Positions 9,076 to 20,063 of a DNA stretch of 64,000 bases are shown here, one piece after another. Every line of letters begins with the position of its first letter. The stretch's first letter is position 1. The stretch is taken from assembly GCF_000819765.1 (NCBI RefSeq), contig NZ_CDBT01000008.1, positions 211,916 to 275,915 on the forward strand, written 5' to 3'. Under the pieces are notes generated by a model, which was not told where the DNA came from, searched no databases, and was given only the letters and a program-made list of their open reading frames with translations. This DNA is from Aeromonas bivalvium (lineage in GTDB: Bacteria; Pseudomonadota; Gammaproteobacteria; Enterobacterales; Aeromonadaceae). The position numbers and the translations under genes are program-made.

Positions 9076-9158
9076 GGGTTCTCTTTTACCCTTTACCCCA
9101 TTCGCGGTGAGCGGGCCCACCGGCCGGCGCACCGCAACGAGTCAATTGAGGTTTTGTG

Positions 9159-9542
9159 ATGTATTTTGCTCTCAAGCATCTGCACCTGCTGCTGATCGCC
9201 GCCGCTGTGCTGATGTTCATCCTGCGTTTTTACTGGCAGCAGACCGGGTCTCCCCTGGCGCGCAGCCCGCGTACCCTGCAAGTGAGCGGCTGGTGCAACG
9301 GCCTGGTGGTGATCAGCGGAGTGCTATTGTGCATGGTGCTGGATCTCAACCCCCTCAACAACGCCGTGCCCTGGCTCAGCGAGAAGCTGGTGGCCATCCT
9401 GGTGGTGGCCTTCCTGGCGTTGATGGCCCTGCGCCTGGCCCGGGGCAATCTGATCCGCTGGTTCGCCTTCCTGGGCTCCCTGGGCTGGCTCTATTTCGTG
9501 GTCAAGCTGGCCCTGTTCAAACATGCCAGCCTGTTTGCGTGA
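9159..9542 (+). CDS. sirB2: SirB2 family membrane protein
   Basis: A 127-residue hydrophobic protein with about four membrane segments, starting ALKHLHLLLIAAAVL, as in E. coli YchQ/SirB2. SirB proteins were named from a Salmonella regulatory phenotype; the molecular function is unknown. The ATG at 9159 is preferred over GTG at 9156 because GAGG (9148-9151) is seven bases away. It lies between prmC and sirB1, the normal place. Confidence 0.88.
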   Translation: MYFALKHLHLLLIAAAVLMFILRFYWQQTGSPLARSPRTLQVSGWCNGLVVISGVLLCMVLDLNPLNNAVPWLSEKLVAILVVAFLALMALRLARGNLIRWFAFLGSLGWLYFVVKLALFKHASLFA

Positions 9543-9630
9543 GGAGTGAGGATGTCAGCAAGCCATCGGCGCCGCGCGGCCGGTTTTACCTTGAATGTCT
9601 GTGGCGGCCTGCTTCGCCCGGGGGAGTCTG

Positions 9631-10415
9631 ATGTTTCGCATCGATGAGTGGACCGATTTCGAGGCCCAGGATCTGGCACTGCTGGCCCTGAGTGTCAGCG
9701 AGGATATCTATCAGCGCGACACAGAGGAGGCCCTGCGGGAACTGGAGCTGCTGGATGAGTGGCTCAACGAGTCCATCCATGAGGGCACGGCCGACGAGGT
9801 GCGCAGCCAGCTGATCCAGGGGTTCTACCAGGGGTTGGGCTTTCACGGCGACTGGCAGGATTTCTTCTCCTCCGCCAACAGCGATCTGGCCGCCGTCCTG
9901 ACCGGGCGCCAGGGGATCCCGGTCAGTCTCGGCATACTGCTGATCCAGCTCGGGCGGCGCATCGGCCTCGACGTGGAGGGGATCTGCTTCCCCGGCTACT
10001 TCCTGGTGAGTTTTGCCGGCGACGAGGGGGAGGTCTATGTCGATCCCTTCAACGGCGAGGTGCTGAGCCTGACCCGCATCGAGTCGCTGCTGCGGGGCGC
10101 CCTCGGCAACCTGGCGAGCCTGAGCCAGGATTACCTGCAACCCTCGGGCCAGTGGGAGATCATCGAGCGACTGCTCAACGTCAACAAGGCGGCCCTGCTG
10201 CGGGAGAATCGCATGACGGAGGCGCTGCGCGCCAGCGAACTGCTGCTGCGCATGAAACCGGGGGATCCCCAGGAGACGCGGGATCGGGGTTTTATCTACG
10301 AGCAGCTCGACTGCCCGCGCTTTGCCGCCGACGATTTTGAATACTTCATTGAGCAGTGCCCGGACGATCCGGTGGCCGACGTGCTCAAGATGCAGCTGGC
10401 CGCCCTGGATCTTAG

Positions 10416-10434
<19 letters not shown>
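9631..10434 (+). CDS. sirB1: SirB1 family protein (transglutaminase-like fold plus TPR)
   Basis: A 267-residue protein corresponding to E. coli YchA/SirB1. The N-terminal half is a transglutaminase-like domain of the SirB1 type (GIPVSLGILLIQLGRR, about residues 94-109), and the C-terminal part resembles a tetratricopeptide pair (NKAALLRENRMTEALR, then DRGFIYEQLDCPRFA). GGGGAG at 9621-9626 supports the ATG at 9631; a longer frame from 9595 lacks such a site. Function is unproven. The 3' end of the gene is part of a degenerate tandem repeat that runs into kdsA. Confidence 0.88.
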
Positions 10435-11448
<1,014 letters not shown>

Positions 11449-11461
11449 TAGCGACGGTCGT

Positions 11462-11504
11462 CACGACAAACGAAAAAGGCCTCGCGACGCGGGGCCTTGT
11501 CGTG
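11462..11504 (+). terminator. probable terminator after kdsA
   Basis: A 10-bp stem AAGGCCTCGC/GCGGGGCCTT (11476-11498) is extended outward by CACGACAA/TTGTCGTG. The T run is weak, so efficiency is uncertain. Confidence 0.6.
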
Positions 11505-11525
11505 TCGACGCCGGATATGACCCAC

Positions 11526-11553
11526 AAAAAAACGGCCCGTTCGGGCCGCTTTT
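11526..11553 (-). terminator. rho-independent terminator after grcA
   Basis: The stem CGGCCC/GGGCCG with loop GTTC is followed on the minus strand by seven T (plus-strand A run 11526-11532). A shorter T run on the other side may help kdsA transcripts. Confidence 0.85.
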
Positions 11554-11579
11554 GATGGTACCTGTGGGCGCAGAGCGGG

Positions 11580-11960
11580 TCAGAGGCTCTGGGTGAAGGT
11601 ACGGGTGATGACATCGCGCTGCTGCTCCGGGGTCAGGGCGTTGAAACGCACCGCATAGCCGGAGACGCGGATGGTCAGCTGGGGGTATTTTTCCGGATTG
11701 GCGACCGCATCTTCCAGCGTCTCGCGGCTCAGTACGTTGACGTTCAGATGCTGACCGCCCTCGACCACGGGCTCGCTCTGCAGCGGCAGTTCACGGTATT
11801 CGAACTGGCCAAGATCCGACAGCTTGACTTCCTGATCGGCGGCGAAGACATCGCCCTTGGCGCAGATGCAGCGCGCCTGTTGCTGCGCCTCGTCCAGCAA
11901 CCAGAAAGAGTTCAGCAAGGCAGCGTTGGAGGCCTGGGTGATTTGAATGCCCTTGATCAT
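11580..11960 (-). CDS. grcA: autonomous glycyl radical cofactor GrcA
   Basis: A small spare glycyl-radical domain that can replace the oxygen-damaged C terminus of pyruvate formate-lyase. The 126-residue product shows the family body [19 protein letters not shown] and the radical site in RVSGYAVRF with the glycine about 25 residues from the end. The ATG at 11960 (MIKGIQITQ) has GAGGAG upstream; a longer frame to 11975 is not needed. The upstream region carries two FNR-type boxes 53 bp apart, the same spacing recalled for the E. coli grcA (yfiD) promoter, which fits oxygen-limited induction. Confidence 0.96.
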   Translation of the reverse strand: MIKGIQITQASNAALLNSFWLLDEAQQQARCICAKGDVFAADQEVKLSDLGQFEYRELPLQSEPVVEGGQHLNVNVLSRETLEDAVANPEKYPQLTIRVSGYAVRFNALTPEQQRDVITRTFTQSL

Positions 11961-12068
11961 GGTATGACTCCTCATGGGAAAGCGGATTCAACTGTAAGGA
12001 CATTACCCTGATGTATTTAAACCACCTGGATGATTTAACGGGCCCTTGCCTTACACCTTTACTTTGAT

Positions 12069-12083
12069 GGGGTCATATATAGC
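12069..12083 (-). promoter_or_regulatory. -10 region and start point of the grcA promoter
   Basis: TATATA on the minus strand (12081-12076) puts the start near 12069-12071. The proximal FNR box is then centred about 41 bases upstream, the class II activator position. Confidence 0.65.
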
Positions 12084-12104
12084 ATGGTGGTAATAAAACC
12101 AAAT

Positions 12105-12118
12105 TTGATCCAAATCAA
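12105..12118 (-). promoter_or_regulatory. FNR box, proximal (grcA promoter)
   Basis: TTGAT-CCAA-ATCAA is a perfect match to the FNR consensus TTGAT-N4-ATCAA. Confidence 0.85.
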
Positions 12119-12157
12119 AAAATACCAGAAAAGCGGCGCTTTCAGGCAATTAATTAA

Positions 12158-12171
12158 TTGAGTTTAATCAA
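12158..12171 (-). promoter_or_regulatory. FNR box, distal (grcA promoter)
   Basis: TTGAG-TTTA-ATCAA has one mismatch to the FNR consensus and is centred 53 bp from the proximal box. Confidence 0.75.
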
Positions 12172-12419
12172 ATTTAAGTCATTTTTACCAAATCATAAGA
12201 TATGCCAATTATGCTTCTTTTGATTTATTAATCTAGTAATTTAACTACATCTTATCATGAATTTTGTCCATATTTGACCGGTTGGCCCGGCCCGGGAGCG
12301 GAGGAGGGGCGACGCTTCGGCTATCCGCCACCGAGTGAGGTCATCCTTGCCCCGGTTGCACCCGAGGGGGCATCCCCCTATTCTGGGCCCCTTGCCGAAA
12401 CTGAGAACGAGGTATCCCG

Positions 12420-13088
12420 GTGTTGACCTGGAAGGATGTGATTGGCTCCCAGAAGGAGCAGGACTATTTCAAGCAGACCCTGGCCGCTGTCAGGGCCGAA
12501 CGCGAGGCGGGCAAGCTGGTCTATCCCCCCGCCAGTGAGGTATTCAACGCCTTCAAGCTGACTGAGCTCGCCGATGTCAAGGTGGTGATCCTGGGGCAGG
12601 ATCCCTATCACGGCCCGGATCAGGCCCATGGCCTCTGTTTCTCCGTGCTGCCCGGGGTGCGCACCCCGCCCTCCCTGGTCAACATCTACAAGGAGATGGC
12701 GCGGGACTTGCCCGGATTCACCATCCCCAATCACGGCTTCCTCGAGTCCTGGGCCAGGCAGGGGGTGTTGCTGCTCAATACGGTGCTGACGGTGGAAGCG
12801 GGTCAGGCGCACTCCCATGCCAGCCTGGGGTGGGAGACCTTCACCGATCGGGTGATTGAACAGATCAATGTCAGTCGTGAGGGAGTGGTGTTTCTGCTGT
12901 GGGGGGCCCATGCCCAGAAGAAGGGGCGCTTCATCGATCGGAGCCGCCATCATGTACTGACGGCGCCCCATCCCAGCCCGCTTTCGGCCCATCGCGGTTT
13001 CATCGGCTGCGGCCACTTCAGCGAGGCCAATCGCCTGCTGGCACAACAGGGTCAGGGGCCCATCGAGTGGAACTCTGTCTGCGGCTGA
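12420..13088 (+). CDS. ung: uracil-DNA glycosylase
   Basis: Removes uracil from DNA to start base-excision repair. The 222-residue product has the water-activating loop GQDPYHGP (about residues 60-67, catalytic Asp) and the C-terminal [11 protein letters not shown] loop (about 186-196) with the second catalytic histidine. The start is GTG at 12420, with GAGG (12409-12412) seven bases upstream; a TTG two codons into the gene is the alternative. It is divergent from grcA across a long AT-rich gap. Confidence 0.96.
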   Translation: MLTWKDVIGSQKEQDYFKQTLAAVRAEREAGKLVYPPASEVFNAFKLTELADVKVVILGQDPYHGPDQAHGLCFSVLPGVRTPPSLVNIYKEMARDLPGFTIPNHGFLESWARQGVLLLNTVLTVEAGQAHSHASLGWETFTDRVIEQINVSREGVVFLLWGAHAQKKGRFIDRSRHHVLTAPHPSPLSAHRGFIGCGHFSEANRLLAQQGQGPIEWNSVCG

Positions 13089-13169
13089 CTTGACGAAGGG
13101 CAAAGTTGAGGGGGCAAATGGCCGTATACTCAAAGGCGGACATGCTCATTTTTAAGCCAAGGAGAGCTT

Positions 13170-13715
13170 ATGTTAGCCAAGCTGCACCAGGATCATCTCA
13201 ACATCGCCAAACTACTTCAGCTGCTGAAAAGCAAGCTCGATGCCATCAATGAGGAGCGAGCGGTCAACTATGCGCTGGTGCGTGATGTGATCGACTACCT
13301 GCGAGAGGTGTCTGATAGCTATCACCATCCCAAGGAAGATCTGATCTATGAGTACTACCTCAAGTACCGTCTGGTCGAGGGGGAGATCAGTCACCGCCTG
13401 CAACTGGAGCACGCCAGCCTGATAGAGGCGGGCACCGAGCTCAAGGAGATGGTGGAGATGATACTGCTGGATGCCGTCATTCCCCTCGACCAGTTCACCG
13501 CCAAGCTGGCCCGCTTCATCGCCCAGCAGGAGGCGCACATGAACTACGAGGAGGGGGTGGTGTTCCCCCTGCTGCGGGAGGCGCTGACCGAGGATGACTG
13601 GCGTCAGCTGGAGCAGCAGTGGCAGAACCGGGCCATCGGCGATCCCCTGTTCGGACCCGAGGTGAGTCAACACTTCAAGGAGCTGGCCCACCGGCTCTCT
13701 TTGCCCATCAGCTGA
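13170..13715 (+). CDS. hemerythrin-like (HHE) domain protein
   Basis: A 181-residue all-helical protein with the spaced histidines and acids of an HHE cation-binding domain: HQDH at residues 6-9, YHHPKED at about 51-57, LEHASL at about 79-84 and EAHMNYEE at about 118-125. These would hold a di-iron centre that binds oxygen or nitric oxide, or stores iron. AAGGAGAG lies just before the ATG. It has its own terminator and stands alone after ung. The specific role (oxygen sensing, iron-sulfur repair, detoxification) is not shown. Confidence 0.87.
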   Translation: MLAKLHQDHLNIAKLLQLLKSKLDAINEERAVNYALVRDVIDYLREVSDSYHHPKEDLIYEYYLKYRLVEGEISHRLQLEHASLIEAGTELKEMVEMILLDAVIPLDQFTAKLARFIAQQEAHMNYEEGVVFPLLREALTEDDWRQLEQQWQNRAIGDPLFGPEVSQHFKELAHRLSLPIS

Positions 13716-13730
13716 CACCAGCACAATGGC

Positions 13731-13764
13731 GCAGGCCCGGCATCATGCCGGGCCTGCTGTTTTT
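13731..13764 (+). terminator. rho-independent terminator after the hemerythrin-like gene
   Basis: A perfect stem GCAGGCCCGGCAT with its complement, then TGTTTTT. Confidence 0.92.
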
Positions 13765-13814
13765 GGGGCCTGCCGATTGATCAGGCGCCAAGGCGGGCGC
13801 TGGTCATCGCGGCA

Positions 13815-13838
13815 ATAAAAAGGCCCCGCAGGGGGCCT
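13815..13838 (-). terminator. rho-independent terminator after the DUF3545 gene
   Basis: On the minus strand the stem AGGCCCC/GGGGCCT is followed by TTTTTATT. Confidence 0.88.
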
Positions 13839-13856
13839 GGTCGAGAGAGGATGCCG

Positions 13857-14039
13857 TTACAGCACTATCTCTTCGGAGAGACTATCGTAGGTGATATCGA
13901 TCGATTGCAGCTCCTTTTGCAGACGATGTTTATCCTTCAATGCCTCGATCTCTCTCCATTTGCGTTTTTTTCCCGTTGTCCCGCGACCGCGTGAACCCAA
14001 CTCAACAACATCTTCAACCTCAAAGCTGAACATATCCAT
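13857..14039 (-). CDS. DUF3545 family small protein
   Basis: A 60-residue charged protein with a central basic segment GKKRKWREIEALKDKHRLQKEL, the hallmark recalled for DUF3545 proteins of vibrios, shewanellas and aeromonads. It has no signal peptide or membrane segment. The ATG at 14039 (MDMFSFEVED) is preceded by AAGGAGGG, so the longer frame to 14072 is not used. The basic helix could bind nucleic acid, but this is a guess; the function is unknown. Confidence 0.8.
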   Translation of the reverse strand: MDMFSFEVEDVVELGSRGRGTTGKKRKWREIEALKDKHRLQKELQSIDITYDSLSEEIVL

Positions 14040-14151
14040 GGATCCCTCCTTGGTTGTTATTGTTTTCACCAATCGTATAACACAGCATCATGAAAATTAA
14101 AACGTTTTCATTACAGCCATATGACGGGTATCAATTGGGGTATGTCGGGCA

Positions 14152-14188
14152 ATAAAAAAAACCGGGTCCCCTCTCGGGTTCCCGGTTT
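14152..14188 (-). terminator. rho-independent terminator after tal
   Basis: On the minus strand the stem AACCGGG...CCCGGTT is followed by a run of eight T. Confidence 0.88.
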
Positions 14189-14214
14189 TGTGCATGGCGT
14201 CATCGTGCCTCGAG

Positions 14215-15168
14215 TCAGGCCAGGCGGCTGGCCAGCATGGTTTCCAGCTTGCCCTGGTCGACGGCGAACAGGCGGATGCCTTCTGCCAGCTTCTCGACGG
14301 CCATGGCGTCCTGGTTCAGCTCCCAGCGGAATTGGGCTTCGCTCATGGGAGCCGGTTTTGCCTGACGCTCGCCGGTATAGTGCAGCTTGCGCTCGACCAC
14401 GCCCTCGGCCTTGCTCAGCTCTTCCAGCAGGGCCGGGCCTATGGTCAGGCGGTCACAGCCGGCCAGCTCCAGGATCTCGCCGGTATTGCGGAAGCTGGCG
14501 CCCATGACCACGGTCGGGTAGTCGTGTTGCTTGTAGTAGTCGTAGATGGCGGTGACGGAAACCACGCCCGGATCTTCGCTGGCGGTGTAGTCACGGTTGT
14601 GCTTGGCCTTGTACCAGTCGAGGATGCGGCCGACGAACGGGGAGATCAGGAAGGCGCCGGCTTCGGCGCAGGCACGGGCCTGGGCGAAGGAGAACAGCAG
14701 GGTCAGGTTGCACTGGATGCCCTCTTTCTCCAGCACCTCGGCGGCACGAATGCCTTCCCAGGTGGAGGCCAGCTTGATCAGGATGCGATCGTTGCTGATG
14801 CCGGCTTCGTTGTAGAGGCGGATCAGCTTGCGGGCCTTGGCAATGCTGGCGTCGGTATCGAAGGAGAGGCGGGCATCCACTTCGGTGGAGATGCGGCCCG
14901 GCACTATCTTCAGCACTTCCAGACCGATATTGACCGCCAGCTTGTCGCCGGCATCGATGATCTGCTGCGCCTTGTCCTGGCTCTGGGCCTTGGCCCAGGC
15001 GATGGCGTCGTCGATCAGGGGCGCATACTCGGGGATCTCGGAGGCCTTCAACACCAGGGAAGGGTTGGTGGTGGCGTCGGTCGGCTGGTAGCGCTTGATG
15101 GCTTCGATATCACCGGTGTCGGCGACGACTGTGGTCAGGGCTTTGAGCTGGGTTAATTTATCGGCCAT
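14215..15168 (-). CDS. tal: transaldolase
   Basis: Moves a dihydroxyacetone unit between sedoheptulose 7-phosphate and glyceraldehyde 3-phosphate in the non-oxidative pentose phosphate pathway. The 317 residues equal E. coli TalB. The Schiff-base lysine is in [12 protein letters not shown] (about residues 129-140, Lys132). Other signatures are [11 protein letters not shown] near the N terminus and [10 protein letters not shown] (about 176-185). The start MADKLTQLK at 15168 is chosen by homology; an ATG three codons upstream is possible. It acts with the transketolase encoded at 24846, but here the two are 9 kb apart. Confidence 0.96.
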   Translation of the reverse strand: MADKLTQLKALTTVVADTGDIEAIKRYQPTDATTNPSLVLKASEIPEYAPLIDDAIAWAKAQSQDKAQQIIDAGDKLAVNIGLEVLKIVPGRISTEVDARLSFDTDASIAKARKLIRLYNEAGISNDRILIKLASTWEGIRAAEVLEKEGIQCNLTLLFSFAQARACAEAGAFLISPFVGRILDWYKAKHNRDYTASEDPGVVSVTAIYDYYKQHDYPTVVMGASFRNTGEILELAGCDRLTIGPALLEELSKAEGVVERKLHYTGERQAKPAPMSEAQFRWELNQDAMAVEKLAEGIRLFAVDQGKLETMLASRLA

Positions 15169-15198
15169 GGCAAATATCATCTCTTGATGGGGAGTCAT

Positions 15199-15869
15199 CC
15201 CAGGGTGATGGCGTGGGCGGCCAGTTTTGAAACTTAATTACAAAACCAGGGCGGCGGACGCTCAGAACTGCGGGAGGGGAGCTCCCCATCCACACTGTTT
15301 GCCTACTTAATACAGTTGGGGGGCTGCCCGCAAGAGGGGGGATTGCACAGGGATCGAACAGCGGGAGGAACCCTGGGGTGAGTCATGGTTAAAGCTAATG
15401 ATTTATATCGGTTTTTTAATGCATTCCCATCCTTATCGAGTCGCTTGTCAACGGCACTTTTTTCAGGGTTTTTCTGATTTTGTGTGATTGATCACAAAAA
15501 ATATCATGACCACTACTTGAAATTTTATTACGTGTAAAACGTTTGGCGGAACTGGGCCGATTTTCTGCCCGTGTCTGGCAAACGTTTGGGCAAACGATGG
15601 CGTGGAGAGGGGAGGGACGGGCGCGCCCCCAGGGCGGAACCTGGTCGTCAGCCGGGCTGTGGATTAATGGTTTTGTTGAAGATTTGCTGAATATTTGGTG
15701 CTTTTTGGCCTGTCATCGCTCGTTTTTTGTGATCCGGGTGAGCGGGATCACTATTCTGAATGGGCTCGCTATGCTAGATTCCGCCCCTTTAGCAGAAAGC
15801 TAATTCGGCAACATACAGCAAAACGGTCAGCGCAGACTGACCATGGATGTGAATGACAACGAGAGAATT
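15199..15869. other. non-coding gap between tal and the AGCS symporter gene
   Basis: About 670 bases with no supportable gene. It holds the promoters of the two divergent genes, a CRP-like palindrome at 15481-15496, and a cluster of CAAACG/CGTTTG words at about 15538-15596 that could be a regulator site. I looked for a glycine riboswitch, common ahead of AGCS genes in vibrios, and did not find its conserved core. Confidence 0.6.
15481..15496. promoter_or_regulatory. CRP-like site
   Basis: TGTGT-GATTGA-TCACA within TTTTGTGTGATTGATCACAAAA has one mismatch in the TGTGA-N6-TCACA core and symmetrical A/T flanks. It lies between tal and the symporter gene; which one it serves is unclear. Confidence 0.5.
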
Positions 15870-17300
15870 ATGGATACCTTGATAGCTTTACTAAACGACC
15901 TGATGTGGGGAGCCGTGCTCATCTACCTGCTGATCGGGGTCGGCATCTTCTTCACCTTCCGCCTGGGCTTTATTCAGGTACGCCACTTCGGCCACATGTT
16001 CTCGGTCCTGCGCCACAGCCGCAAATCCGACAAGGCGGGCATCTCCTCCTTCCAGGCCCTGTGTACCAGCCTGGCGGCCCGCGTGGGCACCGGCAACCTG
16101 GCCGGTGTCGCCGTCGCCATCTACCTCGGCGGCCCCGGGGCCATCTTCTGGATGTGGCTGATCGCCTTCATCGGCATGGCGACAGCCTTCGTCGAGAGCT
16201 CCCTGGCCCAGCTCTACAAGGTCAAGGATGAGGATGGCAACTATCGCGGTGGTCCTGCCTATTACATGGAGCGCGGCCTCGGCATGCGCTGGATGGGGGT
16301 CTTGTTCTCCCTGTGCCTCATCATGGCGTTCGGCCTGGTGTTCAATGCGGTGCAGGCCAACTCCATCAGTCTGGCCATGAACGTGGCATTCGGCATTCCC
16401 GACTGGATGAGCGGCATCGCCCTGGTGCTGCTGGCGGGCCTCATCATCTTCGGCGGCATCCGCGGCATCGCCCGTTTTGCCGAGCTGGTGGTGCCCTTCA
16501 TGGCACTGGCCTACATACTGCTGGCCCTGGCCATCGTCGTGATGAACATCTCTGAGCTGCCTGGCGTGTTCGTCCTCATCTTCAAATCGGCCTTCGGCAT
16601 AGAGCAGGCCGGGTCAGGCGCCCTGGGTTACGCCATCTCCCAGGCGATGATCAACGGCATCAAGCGCGGCCTCTTCTCCAACGAGGCGGGCATGGGGTCG
16701 GCGCCGAACGCCGCCGCCACTGCCACACCCTATCCGCCGCACCCGGCATCCCAGGGCTATGTGCAGATGCTGGGGGTCTTCATGGACACCATCGTCATCT
16801 GTACCTGTACCGCCGCCATCATCCTGATGTCCGGGCAGTTTGAGCCGGGCTCAGGCATCACCGGGGTGGAACTGACCCAGCGGGCGCTCTCCTCCCAGAT
16901 CGGCAGTGCGGGCAACATCTTCATCGCCACCGCCATCTTCTTCTTCGCCTTTACCTCCATCGTCGCGAACTACTCCTACGCCGAGACCAACCTGGTGTTC
17001 CTGGAGCACAACCACAAGGGCGGCCTGCTGCTGTTCCGGCTGTTTGTGCTCGGCATGGTGATGTTCGGTTCGGTCGGCGAGCTGCCGACCGTGTGGGCCA
17101 TGGCGGATGTTTCCATGGGCTTCATGGCCATCGTCAACCTGGTTGCCATCCTGCTGCTCTCCGGGGTGGCCATCAAGCTGGCCAAGGATTACAACGACCA
17201 GCTCAAGCTCGGCAAGGTGCCGACCTTCGATGCCAACAAGTACCCCGAGATCCGCAGCCAGCTGGAAGCGGGGATCTGGGATACCCCGGCCAAGAAATAA
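15870..17300 (+). CDS. alanine/glycine:cation symporter (AGCS family)
   Basis: A sodium- or proton-coupled inner-membrane carrier for alanine and/or glycine. The 476-residue product has about ten to eleven hydrophobic helices. AGCS signatures include the FTFRLGFIQVRHF loop after the first helix, SLAARVGTGNLAGVA (about 64-78) and the GLFSNEAGMGSAPNAAA segment (about 267-283). The ATG at 15870 has GAGAG five bases upstream; an in-frame ATG at 15843 is a weaker alternative. The substrate preference cannot be read from sequence. A strong terminator follows. Confidence 0.93.
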   Translation: MDTLIALLNDLMWGAVLIYLLIGVGIFFTFRLGFIQVRHFGHMFSVLRHSRKSDKAGISSFQALCTSLAARVGTGNLAGVAVAIYLGGPGAIFWMWLIAFIGMATAFVESSLAQLYKVKDEDGNYRGGPAYYMERGLGMRWMGVLFSLCLIMAFGLVFNAVQANSISLAMNVAFGIPDWMSGIALVLLAGLIIFGGIRGIARFAELVVPFMALAYILLALAIVVMNISELPGVFVLIFKSAFGIEQAGSGALGYAISQAMINGIKRGLFSNEAGMGSAPNAAATATPYPPHPASQGYVQMLGVFMDTIVICTCTAAIILMSGQFEPGSGITGVELTQRALSSQIGSAGNIFIATAIFFFAFTSIVANYSYAETNLVFLEHNHKGGLLLFRLFVLGMVMFGSVGELPTVWAMADVSMGFMAIVNLVAILLLSGVAIKLAKDYNDQLKLGKVPTFDANKYPEIRSQLEAGIWDTPAKK

Positions 17301-17324
17301 CGCTGTCGCTTTGCCGCGATGACG

Positions 17325-17349
17325 AGGGGAGCCACTGGCTCCCCTTTTT
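17325..17349 (+). terminator. rho-independent terminator after the symporter gene
   Basis: AGGGGAGCC/GGCTCCCCT stem with loop ACT, then TTTT. Confidence 0.92.
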
Positions 17350-17369
17350 CATGGGCGAACCGGCGTCAC

Positions 17370-17385
17370 TTCACCCGGACTTCAC
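17370..17385 (+). promoter_or_regulatory. cre/blr tag (TTCAC-N6-TTCAC) ahead of the beta-lactamase
   Basis: TTCAC-CCGGAC-TTCAC matches exactly the direct-repeat tag recognised by E. coli CreB and by its Aeromonas counterpart BlrA, the response regulator that induces chromosomal beta-lactamases. It lies about 95 bases before the start codon at 17480. Confidence 0.8.
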
Positions 17386-17464
17386 ACAAGCTCATACCCA
17401 GCACATGCAGGTGTCCTATGCTGGCCTCACTGTTCGCCGTACGGGCGGCGATCCCGACAAATGA

Positions 17465-18641
<1,177 letters not shown>

Positions 18642-18664
18642 CAGTTCGACCCCCTTGATGGACG

Positions 18665-18694
18665 GAAGTACGCCGGGACAGCCCGGCGTACTTC
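18665..18694 (+). repeat. strong hairpin after the beta-lactamase pseudogene
   Basis: GAAGTACGCCGGG (18665-18677) pairs perfectly with its complement (18682-18694) around ACAG. G, not T, follows, so it may be a weak or rho-assisted terminator. Confidence 0.55.
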
Positions 18695-18859
18695 TGGGGG
18701 CTGCCCGGCATTGTCATGTCATCAGGGGATGGCCGGCATGGCTTGACCGCCTTCACCGTTTCGCGGTTCGTCATGGCGGCCAGGGCTGCTGTGGGTTGGC
18801 GCGCTGCCATGGGGGGCGTCTGCGGGGGCGGGGAGATAACCTGTGATCGGCCCCCTGGC

Positions 18860-19282
18860 TCAACCGTACTGCTCTTCCATCCAGGCTTCGACGATGAGCT
18901 GGGCGGAGACCCCGTCCACGCTGCCCTTGTCCAGTGCCCTGTAGCCGCCGCGCTCGAACAGGCGGGCACGGGCATCCGTGGTGGTGAGCCGCTCGTCCTT
19001 GAATTCCACCGGCTTGCCGAAGCGGCCATGGAGGCGGTTACCGAACTTGCGGGCCCGCACCGTGATCTCCTGATCCGTGCCATCCATGTTCAGCGGCAGG
19101 CCGACAATGAGCAGATCCGGCTGCCACTCCTTGAGCAACTTTTCAATCTCGTCCCAGTTGGGAATGCCGTCGTTGGCCTTGAGGGAGCGAAGGGGCTGGG
19201 CCGTACCTGTGAGCTCCTGGCCGATGGCGACCCCTATGCTCTTGGTGCCGTAGTCAAAGCCCATGATGCTGCGTGATGACAT
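18860..19282 (-). CDS. ruvX: RuvX/YqgF family pre-16S rRNA nuclease (putative Holliday junction resolvase)
   Basis: An RNase H-fold nuclease of 140 residues. E. coli YqgF helps mature the 16S rRNA 5' end; the resolvase role was inferred from fold similarity to RuvC. Signatures are the first catalytic Asp in [12 protein letters not shown] (residues 8-19), [11 protein letters not shown] (about 59-69) and the DERLTT segment. It is last in the metK-side block gshB-yqgE-ruvX, the same order as in E. coli, with 27 bases between it and yqgE. Confidence 0.94.
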   Translation of the reverse strand: MSSRSIMGFDYGTKSIGVAIGQELTGTAQPLRSLKANDGIPNWDEIEKLLKEWQPDLLIVGLPLNMDGTDQEITVRARKFGNRLHGRFGKPVEFKDERLTTTDARARLFERGGYRALDKGSVDGVSAQLIVEAWMEEQYG

Positions 19283-19309
19283 CGTCTGTTCCTAAAGTGG
19301 CGGCCCGGC

Positions 19310-19864
19310 TCAGCCGTGGCCTATGTCGCTGGAGAGGTGCAGGGGATTGACCCCTATGCTGGCGGCGGCTTGCTGCCAGCGCAGATGGGTGGGGGTCTCG
19401 AACAGCAGGGCAGGATCCGGCGGTATCACCAGCCAGGCGCTGTCCACCAGCTCCTGCTCGAGCTGGCCGGCGCTCCAGCCGGCATAGCCCAGGGCCACCA
19501 GGTAGTGATCCGGGGCCTCGTCCGTGCCCAGGGTCTCCAGGATGTCCTTGGAGGTGGTGACCATGAGCTCGTCACTGACCTGCAGGGTGGAGTTGAAGCC
19601 GGGGCGAAAGCTGTGGAGCACGAATCCGCGTTCGGCGGCGACCGGTCCCCCTTGCAGCACCGGCTGCTTGAGCTCGGGTCTGGGGGGCGGCGTCAGCTTG
19701 AGCTGGGTCAGCATGGTGTCCAGGGACATGTCCACCGGGATGTTGACTACCAGCCCCATGGCACCTTCGGCATTGTGTTCACACAGATAGACGAGGGCGC
19801 GCTCGAAGTAGGGATCCTTGAGGCTCGGCATGGCGAGCAGAAAATGATTTTGCAGTGTTTGCAT
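19310..19864 (-). CDS. yqgE: UPF0301/YqgE (AlgH family) protein
   Basis: A 184-residue soluble protein of the YqgE/AlgH family. Signatures are the N-terminal NHFLLAMPSLKDPYFERAL and VLQGGPV (about residues 69-75). Its biochemical role is not established. It lies between gshB and ruvX as in E. coli, and is probably cotranscribed with ruvX. Confidence 0.92.
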   Translation of the reverse strand: MQTLQNHFLLAMPSLKDPYFERALVYLCEHNAEGAMGLVVNIPVDMSLDTMLTQLKLTPPPRPELKQPVLQGGPVAAERGFVLHSFRPGFNSTLQVSDELMVTTSKDILETLGTDEAPDHYLVALGYAGWSAGQLEQELVDSAWLVIPPDPALLFETPTHLRWQQAAASIGVNPLHLSSDIGHG

Positions 19865-20014
19865 GGGTCAAAGAGTGCATGGGCCGAGGATTTGGGCCAA
19901 TTATGGCAGCTAGGGCGGGTGGGCAAAACCGCTTTTTCGCCCGGCGCCGCCCTGGCGGGGGCTGTCAGGGCGGGCCGATGGCAGCGCATCCCCATCCAGA
20001 TGGCGGCCGTCAGA

Positions 20015-20046
20015 TAAAAAAGGGAGTGGCCTGGCCACTCCCTTTC
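20015..20046 (-). terminator. rho-independent terminator after gshB
   Basis: On the minus strand the stem AGGGAGTGGCC/GGCCACTCCCT is followed by six T. It separates gshB from yqgE-ruvX, at least in part. Confidence 0.9.
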
Positions 20047-20063
20047 TCGTCAGGGCCTCTGGC

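Noticed and set aside
15500-15869. Possible glycine riboswitch ahead of the AGCS symporter gene
   Set aside because: A GGAGAG word is present, but the conserved core words and paired aptamers of the glycine riboswitch are not seen.
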